From the NCBI GenBank assembly GCA_002718515.1, contig PBEX01000032.1, positions 1 through 21,572 on the forward strand: a DNA stretch of 21,572 nt, written 5' to 3'. Origin of the DNA: Phycisphaerae bacterium. Its GTDB lineage: Bacteria; Planctomycetota; Phycisphaerae; Phycisphaerales; SM1A02. Each line of letters begins with the position of its first letter. Positions within the stretch are counted from its first letter, which is position 1. This document shows positions 8,320 to 17,100 of the stretch, piece by piece. The position numbers and the translations under genes are program-made. Below the pieces are notes generated by a model, which was not told where the DNA came from, made no database searches, and was given only the letters and a program-made list of their open reading frames with translations.

Positions 8320-9524
8320 TGTTGCGTAAAAGAAAACGTGGTTTCTCCTTAATTGAAATGCTCCTTGCCATTTTTATCCTTGGAATAGGCATCATCAGCA
8401 TTGCGACGTTGTTCCCTGCAGGTATTGCGCAGCAACAAAAGTCGACCGATGACATTATTGGTCCAATCATTGCGAGAAACGCAATGACGCTGATCCGTTC
8501 ACGCGTCTCTCAAGACGATTTTGGTGGCTCAGAACAATTTGAGTCTCGTTGGTCGCCAGAGTTGTGTGGATTTAACATCAATGACGGTTCAATCAATCCA
8601 TGGCCAACAATTTGTGGTGATTGGATGTGGCGTAGACCTGCTATGGTGACAACGAACTTTGGTGACGATGATCAAATCGAAGATGTCCGGCTTCGAGGTG
8701 CAATAGATTTGTTTGCTCTTCGCACTTCAGATCCTGGTGGTATTGGAACTTCTGATGTTCTAGTTGAATACTGGACAGATCAAACGGGTGTTCCAGGTCT
8801 TCCTTACAACAGAGAAAAATATCCTGATGAGCCGAGAAGAGATGATGAAGGGGAAATACAGATTCCTGTTGTATACGATATCGCTCCACCTATAAAAAGA
8901 ATTTTGGCAGGGGAACGGCAGTATCCAATGTGGTATGGAGCAGAAGCCGACAGGCCTGAAGCACAGTACTACTGGGACTGCATGTTTAGACGATATGAAG
9001 GCCGTATTCTTGTTGCTGTGTTTGTCTATAGAGTTGTTGACCCTTCTCAAGCAGGCAAGTTTACAGTAGACACTTCTGGACTTGCGTCTCCAGATTGGCC
9101 GAGGCGGGTGAACTTGCTCTCTGAATCATCAACAGGTTCCTGGCATGGCGCTCAAGTCGGGGATGTGCTTGGGGGGTCAGAAGAGGATGATCCTACTGAT
9201 ACGCTCTCTGAGTGGCAATATCCCGGTCAGTGGATTGTCGACCAAAATGGAAATGTGCACACCGTGCAAAGAGGTCGGCGACGAGCAAATGATGAAACAC
9301 CAGTTCGATTAACCGCAACTCCATCTGAACTCCCAGTCTTTGAGGCATTACAAGGTTCAGGAAATCCAGGTGTGAATGTAAATTGGTGGGACAAGACACT
9401 ACCTCAAGCGCCATATGGTGGTTTTATTCAGTATGGCGTTGTGACTGACATTTGGTTTATGCCAACAAAAGATGCTCAAGGTAGAAAAATCATTCCAGTT
9501 TTTGCAACGGTTCAGGAGCTATGA
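8316..9524 (+). CDS. GspI/PilV-like minor pseudopilin
   Basis: A 402-residue prepilin-type protein. The leader MMLRKRKRG is cut at G9|F10 (FSLIEMLLAIFILGIG), followed by 'ISIATLFPAGIAQQQ', a run I associate with planctomycete PilV/GspI-like proteins. GspI proteins are normally about 120 residues, so most of this chain is an extra C-terminal region I do not recognise. In T2SS, GspI nucleates the I-J-K tip complex. The ATG at 8316 overlaps the previous stop (ATGA) and has AGGAG at 8301-8305. ATG 8319 is an alternative start one codon later. It is followed by the GspJ-like gene after an unusual three-codon relay. Confidence 0.78.
   Translation: MMLRKRKRGFSLIEMLLAIFILGIGIISIATLFPAGIAQQQKSTDDIIGPIIARNAMTLIRSRVSQDDFGGSEQFESRWSPELCGFNINDGSINPWPTICGDWMWRRPAMVTTNFGDDDQIEDVRLRGAIDLFALRTSDPGGIGTSDVLVEYWTDQTGVPGLPYNREKYPDEPRRDDEGEIQIPVVYDIAPPIKRILAGERQYPMWYGAEADRPEAQYYWDCMFRRYEGRILVAVFVYRVVDPSQAGKFTVDTSGLASPDWPRRVNLLSESSTGSWHGAQVGDVLGGSEEDDPTDTLSEWQYPGQWIVDQNGNVHTVQRGRRRANDETPVRLTATPSELPVFEALQGSGNPGVNVNWWDKTLPQAPYGGFIQYGVVTDIWFMPTKDAQGRKIIPVFATVQEL
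9514..9518 (+). promoter_or_regulatory. Shine-Dalgarno deciding the GspJ-like start
   Basis: AGGAG lies 10 nt before ATG 9529 and supports that start over the in-frame upstream codon at 9472, which would add 19 residues in front of a normal prepilin leader. It lies inside the end of the GspI-like gene. Confidence 0.6.
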
Positions 9525-9528
9525 AACA

Positions 9529-11169
9529 ATGAATCGATTACGAACACATCTTGGTTTTACATTGCTTGAACTCATGGTTGCAGTTGTTGTTCTTCTTGCA
9601 ATCATGGTTGCAGTTGGTCGAATTTTCACAACGACAAGTGATGTGTCTGCATCTGGTCAAGCAATTGCAGAGACATTGCAGCAAGGCGTTGCGATTGAAC
9701 AGCAGTTGCGTAAAGACATTTCAAAAGTTTCAAAAGAAGGTTTCTTTGCAATTCGCTCAGTTTCAATTGCGAACAATATTAGAGGGAACTATTTTCTCAT
9801 TGATGAATCACTTCCACCAGAAGCAATCATCCGTTGTGATCAACTCATCTTTTTTGCGGATGGAATTGCAACGCCAATGCTCAACTCTGTGAATGGCGAC
9901 TTTGCAGGGCAGGGATTGGCTTCAATGATTTATTACGGTCATGGCGTCCGCTTTCCCCAACTTGATGGTCAAGGTCAAGGTGTCAACAACTTTGATGAAT
10001 CAGACAACCCTAAATATTTCAACTCTTCAATCACCAACGTCGTAACACCTTGGTATGAAGGTGCTGTCGAGATTGAAACAAGGCGTTACACGGATTCACA
10101 AGCAAACCGATTTGATATCGTCGCTGAAGGCAACTATGCAAATGGCACGCAACAAGACCCAAGCGAATGGGTGCTTTGTCGGCAAGCGATTGTGTTGGGC
10201 GATGATGACCAGCAAGATGCTGATGCAACAAACAAAACCGTCTACATGGGAAAAGGGATTTCTTCAAACACTATTTTCCCTTGGGACCCGCGTATTGAAG
10301 CGCTACCAGGCAACAGTAATGAAGTTTACCCTCATGTGATGCAAGGCCGCGTAGATATTGCAGCAACGCAACTTGATGATATTCGTCAGAGTGTTCTTCA
10401 GAATGTAGAAGGTGGTGGTGACGAAAATAGATATTGGCGTTTCTTTGGAGACACTGGCGTTGATCAGCAGGAACTTATCGCATCATTGTTTAGATGGCCT
10501 CGTGTTGAGCCTTATCCTGCTACGCAAATACGATATGACCAGGCGCTTATGCTTGGGGCAATCGCGGAGGGCTGCGTTTCATTTAAAGTTGAATGGACAT
10601 ATGACGAGGGGACAGGTTACGCTGAAGATGCTAATGGAAACTCCTTTGTTGGCTATGAATATGACCCAACAGCCCTTCAGCCATGGTTTGGTGGATCATA
10701 CAGACTGAATGCTACAGATATTAATGATTTACAGATTGGATATGACACATTGTCTACATGGACCGCAAATGCCAATAGTGGTTTCATTAATGGGGATCCG
10801 GCGTGGTCAGTAGACCCGACAATAATCGAAACCTCATTTGATGTTGATGATGGTTCTTCCGCAGCGCCCGTTCCAACTGTCCAAGATGTGAATGGTGGTG
10901 TTTCTGAATACTGGGCAATTTTTGGGTACAACTCGAGTGACCCGTTTTATGAAAACGATTTGGATTTTCTTAATGATGCTATCCCAGATAATGGTCCACT
11001 CGCTGGCGGGGGGATGGATGATGGTAATCAGCCAGGGGATGCGACATGGCGATACACTCCTTGGCCTAGCTCACTTCGAGTGACAGTGCGTTTACTTGAT
11101 CGAGATAACAGACTTGGTTCAGGTTGGACCTATCAATTTGTTGTCGATTTGCCGGAGAGAAATGAATGA
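9529..11169 (+). CDS. GspJ/PilW-like minor pseudopilin
   Basis: A 546-residue prepilin-type protein from ATG 9529. The leader MNRLRTHLG is cut at G9|F10 (FTLLELMVAVVVLLAIMVAV). 'EQQLRKDISKVSKEGFFAI' after the helix matches the GspJ pattern of a helix followed by LxxDLxxV. The end 'WPSSLRVTVRLLDRDNRLG' resembles the GspJ 'LP..VRVTL.L.D' strand. GspJ is usually about 200 residues, so a long central insertion is present. The reading frame is open back to 9472, but that start would bury the leader; AGGAG at 9514-9518 supports 9529. In T2SS, GspJ joins GspI and GspK at the pseudopilus tip. The stop overlaps the GspK-like start as ATGA. Confidence 0.8.
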   Translation: MNRLRTHLGFTLLELMVAVVVLLAIMVAVGRIFTTTSDVSASGQAIAETLQQGVAIEQQLRKDISKVSKEGFFAIRSVSIANNIRGNYFLIDESLPPEAIIRCDQLIFFADGIATPMLNSVNGDFAGQGLASMIYYGHGVRFPQLDGQGQGVNNFDESDNPKYFNSSITNVVTPWYEGAVEIETRRYTDSQANRFDIVAEGNYANGTQQDPSEWVLCRQAIVLGDDDQQDADATNKTVYMGKGISSNTIFPWDPRIEALPGNSNEVYPHVMQGRVDIAATQLDDIRQSVLQNVEGGGDENRYWRFFGDTGVDQQELIASLFRWPRVEPYPATQIRYDQALMLGAIAEGCVSFKVEWTYDEGTGYAEDANGNSFVGYEYDPTALQPWFGGSYRLNATDINDLQIGYDTLSTWTANANSGFINGDPAWSVDPTIIETSFDVDDGSSAAPVPTVQDVNGGVSEYWAIFGYNSSDPFYENDLDFLNDAIPDNGPLAGGGMDDGNQPGDATWRYTPWPSSLRVTVRLLDRDNRLGSGWTYQFVVDLPERNE

Positions 11170-14100
11170 AGCAAGGAAGCAAACAAGTCATGAGAAGAGC
11201 TAATGCGCTCATTTTAGTCGTCGGCATCTTAGTTTTACTGGTTCTTGTCGCTACCGCCTTTATTACGAAGACGCAGAGTGGTCGAATCACCTCAGTTGCG
11301 CAGCGTGATGCAGCACAAATTAATGACCGCAATCAGTCGACAATGAAAGCAGTGGCAGATGAAATTGGCGACGCACTTTTCCCAAGACTGATTGTCCCAT
11401 CGCTCGAAGCGTCAGCAGGAAGTGCAAATGCAAGACGCGATGACCCTAACTTGAATACGCCGCGATTTGGACATGACCCTTCATTTCCATTTAACTACGC
11501 GCCCTTTGAAGTTGTTCCATGGACAAATCCACCTGACGATACCTTTAATGGGATTCCATTGCTCGGCCCTGAGAACCCGCTCGGTGGACCATCCTTTGGT
11601 GATGCTCGCTGGCTGAGAGACTTAGAGCCCATGCGTTCAGATTTCGTTGACTTTGTCGGTCAAGGTCTTTCTGATTGGAGCGGCTATGAAGTCGATGGTA
11701 CCCCTGAGACTTTTACGCATTGGAGGCATTTATCCAATCTTTCTCGTAGTGGCAACTCGACTCGTGTTGTAAAGAACATCAGTGATGTTGTTGGAAATGG
11801 TCTAGTGACAGACCTAGATGTTCCAATTGAACAGTGGCCGATTTGGACACCTTTAAAAAGAAACGGAAACATCAACATCGGTCCAACTGGATATCCAACC
11901 ATGGACCTCATGGATATTGGTGACCTCAATAGTGGGAACTGGGCAACTTGGGGTGAAACAAATGGTCAAGAACTCATCTCACGATTCTATGGATGGCAAT
12001 CGTTACAAGGATGGGCAGCTGCGCAATTGAACCCTGCATTACTTCCGCCAAACTTTCTTGACTTAAGCGATCTTGATGCGGATGGTATTCATAATGAAGC
12101 GGGCGAGCGGCCTGTTGACGCTTTTGTCCGAGGATCGCCACGTTGGTATGTGGAGTCAATGCTTACAGACACAGACGGTGATGGTTTTACTGATGCGTAT
12201 TGGAATCTTCACCCTCAACAACTTGGTCCTGATGTTAGACAAGTCTTCGCGGTTTCAGTGACAGACAATAGTGGTCGTGGCAACATGAATGTTGCAACTC
12301 GATTCCATCGTAAAGATTACTATGGAACAGATAATGCCCAGAACCAGCACGGGCAGGGCACTAGAGGTCATACTCCTGCTGACCTTGCAATCGTAGGACA
12401 AAACGATCGGTCATTCCAAAACATAACGCCTTGGCGTGTTGGCTTTATGGATAACCTTGCAAACTTGCCCGGAAATACTAATTTTTCAGGTAACCCTTGG
12501 GTTGTCTATAGTCAGATTGGCACAGTTGATGTTGACTGGAACACCAATCAATGGCGCAACAGGGCAAACGCAAGCTTGCTTGATGAACTTGGCATTGAAG
12601 TAAATGAAACAAATGTAAACACTGCTGTTTTTGAAGATCCTACCAATGGTGCTTTAAGTCCTTCTGGGGATATTACATCTCGCTATGGTCGACTTTGGTA
12701 TTGGCAGATTGCAGGGCGGGATCCATTTACGGCTTCGCTCGGCCTGCGGCCATTTACATTGTCTGATGAGTTAGAACTAAGGCTCGCTGAAGGCAATAAC
12801 TATCAGTTTGTTGGTTCGCGATTTGAGCGAAGTGTCAATGATGTCGTAGGCGGCACGCCGACACAGCAATTCTTAAGAAGTGATTATCAAAATAGGCATG
12901 AAGCGAGTGAACTTCGAGATCAACTCGATAACAGGCAACTGCTCTTTGATAACAGACGAAAGTTAACGATGTTCAATGGAACAAGGAATGATTTGCTTGC
13001 GCCATGGCTTCGCTGGGAAGATCGCTTTTGGAATCGCCATGATCCTTCTTTGCTTGGGTTGCCGTCTGGATACAACACTTTTGACTTGCGGGCATACGAA
13101 GATGCAGGCATTCCTGACCAAATACGACCAGCGGTGTATGGTTCTGCATTCCCGACAAAAGTGACAGTTGAAGCGATCAATGCTGCAATCAATGGCGGAA
13201 CCGCAGCGCTTGAACAAGTTGTCGAGAATTGGCGAGAGCAATCCAGACAAAAAGTTGACCTTCGAGAGTATTACGCAGATACGTCATTTGGTGCGCCATG
13301 GTGGGAAACAAATGATGATGGCAAACTGACACTTCCAGAACGTGCGCCGCTTCAGGTACTTCTTGCATTAACGGATTCTCAAGAGGTTGGAACAAGTAAC
13401 CTTGATTTAAACGCAGCTGATGCAAAAACACTTGCAGGTGATTTTAACACCGTAACACCTGACGCTGCATTTGGAGAGTTCGAAGACAATTACTATCAGC
13501 AATCCCGTGTTGCGGCTGCTGGTTTTACTTCGAACCTTTTAAGTTATCGAGATGATGACTCTCACTGGCGACTCCATTCGATGCTCCCAGAGACAATCAA
13601 CGGTACGGTTCCAAGAGTTCAAATCCCATTGTCTGCTGCAATTGAACCGCCAATTATTGGGCGGCAAGCAAACGATAGTGAATCTCCAATTTGGGGAACG
13701 TATGTGCCATATGATGACGCGCCTGTTGCGGGTCCAAATGAATCCCATGTTCGCATGCTAGGTATGGAGGCTCAGCCATTCATTCTTGAAACAATGATTG
13801 CCCATGCTCACCAAGGGAAAATTCCTGGCGACCATGGTGCGTGTTGTTTAGATACAGGTGGTTGTCAAGATGTTTCAGAAGAAACATGCTTAGGACTCCT
13901 AGGTGGCACGTTCTTTAGTGGAGAACTCTGTGACCCTGATGGCGATGGGAACATCGATGATGGCCCATGTCCAAATCAAGGTGCATGTTGTATCAATTCA
14001 GGTGGTTGCATTTATACGAGTGAAACAAGTTGCCAAACTCTAGATGGCATCTATCTAGGCAACCTCGTGCCTTGTGCTGAGACAACATGTGCTGGCACAT

Positions 14101-17100
14101 GCTGCCTGATTAATGGCGAATGTGAGGACTTGTCTGCTTCAAGTTGTGCGTCATTAGACGGCGTGTTTGCTGGCTTTGGCACAGACTGTGTTTCAGTTTC
14201 TTGCACAGTTGCGGGCGCTTGCTGTTTCGGTAGTGGCAGTTGTATGGAAGTTTTGACAGACGCATATTGCGTTGCGCAGGGCGGCACATTTGTTGCTGGT
14301 GCTTCTTGTTTTGATGATCCATGTGTAGGCCCATGCTGTGTTGAATACGCTGATTGCATAAACGTCTCAGAAGAAGCCTGTGCAGAAGTTGGCGGCGGCT
14401 TCTTTGGCTTAGGTAGTGTTTGTACAAATTTAACTTGTGTGACTGCTGGCGCATGTTGTGTTGGTAGCGATAGTTGTACGGAAGTTTTGTCAGTCGAAGA
14501 ATGCAATTCGCTAGACGGTACTTTTGTTGCAGCAGAAGCATGTATCAGTAACCCATGTAATGGGTCATGTTGTTTAGGCGAGGGCGTATGTCAAGATGTA
14601 TCACTTGGCACATGTTTCGACTTAGCAGGTGATTTTGTCCAAGGGATTTCTTGCGACATTAGTCCTTGTCGAAGTGCATGCTGTTTTTCCACCGGTGGTT
14701 GTGAGAACTTACTCCAAGCAACATGTGAAGCATTCAATGGTATATTCATGGGTGGCGCGACATTCTGTGACGAAGACCCTTGTGTTCCAGTTGGCGCATG
14801 CTGCTTGCCAGATTCTCCAGATATCGATGATGATGGCGGTTGTATGGAGATTATGCTTGAAGGTTGTAATCTTCTTGGTGGCACTTTCCAAGGTTCAGGC
14901 GTTGTCTGTGGCAGTGTCCCGTGTGGTGCGACTGGTATTCGAGGCGCTTGCTGCCTTGAAACTGGCCAATGTCAAAACGTCGTCTCGGAATCGATTTGTG
15001 ATTCACTCGGCGGTGTTTATCAAGGACCACTCGTTTCATGTAACGAAGATCCGTGCTTGCCAGCAAGCGCGTGTTGTTTAGAAAATGGCACTTGCATCAA
15101 CCTCATTGAAGAAAATTGCATCGCACTTGGCGGTACTTTTAATGAAGCACTTTCATGTTCTGAAGATGCATGTTCAGGTGGGTGCTGTTTGCCCGACGGT
15201 TCATGTGTTGACGTGTTGCTCCCAGACTGTAATCTTGCAGGCGGCACCTTCTTCTCAGAACGAATGTGTGCGACAAGTCCGTGTGCTCAATCTGGTGCGT
15301 GTTGCATTAGTGGTGATGTATGCGATGATGTTTCCCAAGATCAGTGCGAGAACTCACTCGGTGGTGTATTCCAAGGCCCTGGTACAACTTGCCAAACAGA
15401 CCCCTGTTCGTTTGGTGGTGAAGGCGCTTGTTGTTTAGAGCCATTTGGATGCGTACTTGTCGTTGAACAGTCGTGTATTCAATCAAACGGAATTTGGGAT
15501 GGCACAAGCGCATGTGATGAGACGGCATGTAACTTAGGTGCTTGTTGTCTTGATAACGGCAAAGAGGCAAATTGCGTAGAAGTTGTTAATGCAAACTCAT
15601 GCGATCTGCTTGGCGGTTCTTATAAAGATGGTGAGGATTGTTCAACCGGACCATGTGAAGGCGCTTGCTGCCTGTTTGGTGGTGGTTGTGAAGTCATGTC
15701 CCGCGAATCTTGTTTGACGCTAGATGGCCAGCCAGGGAAGTTCAATGGATTAGGGACACGTTGTGGGCCAATCGCTTGTGATACAGATGGGTCATGCTGT
15801 TTGCCAAGTGACTCCTGTATTGACATTATTGATGAACGAGAATTCACAGATTACTGCGAAGTCGTTCTCGGTGGTACATGGCGCCCAGGCGAGTACTGCG
15901 CAGATGTCGAGTGTGGTGGTGCTTGTTGCTTAGCAACTGGTGGCTGTGAAGATTTGCCTGAAGTCACTTGTGACTCAATTGGTGGTATCTATCAAGGCAG
16001 TGGCGTATTCTGCGCGAGCGACCCATGTGGGAACGAGGGCGCTTGCTGTTTTGATAGCGGTTCCTGTGTAATGGTACCTGAAGCGGCATGTACGCTTCTA
16101 AATGGTGAGTACCAAGGCATTGGTATTGAATGTGATCCTGACGGTGTTCCTGGCAGTGGTGACGAGCCTTGTCCACAGTATTTCTTACTTACTGATGATA
16201 CTGATGACTGTCCTCAAGAAACCATCGCTGTTGTTCAAATTGCTAATCCATACAACAAAGCGATAAACTTAAATGATTATGCGATTGAGTTCTTTGGCCA
16301 AGAGTTTCAACTTGACGGATTAGATTTAGTCTTGCCGCCAGCAACGACAACGAATCCTTCGACTGCAATTTTCTATGCAATTTCAAATTCTCCAGATATC
16401 GAAGATCCTTCATCTGTAAGAGATTTTCAAGTTGACTGGTTAGACTTCCTTGATTTAGAAGCCGATCATCACCCAGTGGATGACCTTTCAACGCCAATGG
16501 ATTACGACACGCTGACGGGGTTTGAGGCAACAATTATTCATCAGGTTCCAAATAACTGGCGAACAAAGCGTGTGTACTATGACAACCTGTCAAGAGGTGA
16601 GCAAAACAGTGTTGCACTTTATCGGTTTGACAGAGATTCGACAGGCCTCTTTGGTGACCAGCGAGTGCTCGTTGACAGGTTGGATAGGGTTGATGAAGCT
16701 GATTCATTTGAAGAGCGTGTTGTTGATGATTTAGAAGAAGAGTGGGATAAACTTGGAGACAATGGTTATCTCACGATGACTGATAAGGATGGCGAACGCA
16801 TTCTTGCAGATAGTGCTCAGGCTGCGATGCTTGTGCAGTGGGATCGCGCGACGCGGGCTTGGGGTGTTGATATACCTGCCATCAATGGATGGCATGATGG
16901 CGTGATCTCTTCTTGGGAAGAGTCGCCTCGCTATGTTTCAGCAGCAAAAGACTTTATTCGTTCTGAAGAGTTAAGAACTGTTACAAATGTTGAACATTCG
17001 CCGGAGAATCCGGAGATTAAATATACCTCAGCATTCCATTGGACAGATTTTGCAGACCCTGATGACCATGATGGTGATGGAAATCCAGACACTAGTGCAG

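Noticed and set aside
9472..9528. Upstream start at 9472 for the GspJ-like gene
   Set aside because: It would add 19 residues before a standard short prepilin leader and overlap the previous gene by 53 nt; ATG 9529 has a well-placed AGGAG.
14051..14541. Minus-strand open frames of 151 and 143 codons across the cysteine array
   Set aside because: They are shadows created by the cysteine-rich coding pattern on the plus strand; composition is low-complexity and no domain is visible.
14629..15081. Plus-strand 150-codon frame overlapping the array
   Set aside because: Off-frame shadow of the GspK-like gene; no start signal and no recognisable protein features.
13836..16172. CRISPR-like regular repetition
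   Set aside because: The units are 111-150 nt, in frame, diverged at DNA level and conserved only as protein cysteine spacing; there are no short identical direct repeats with unique spacers.
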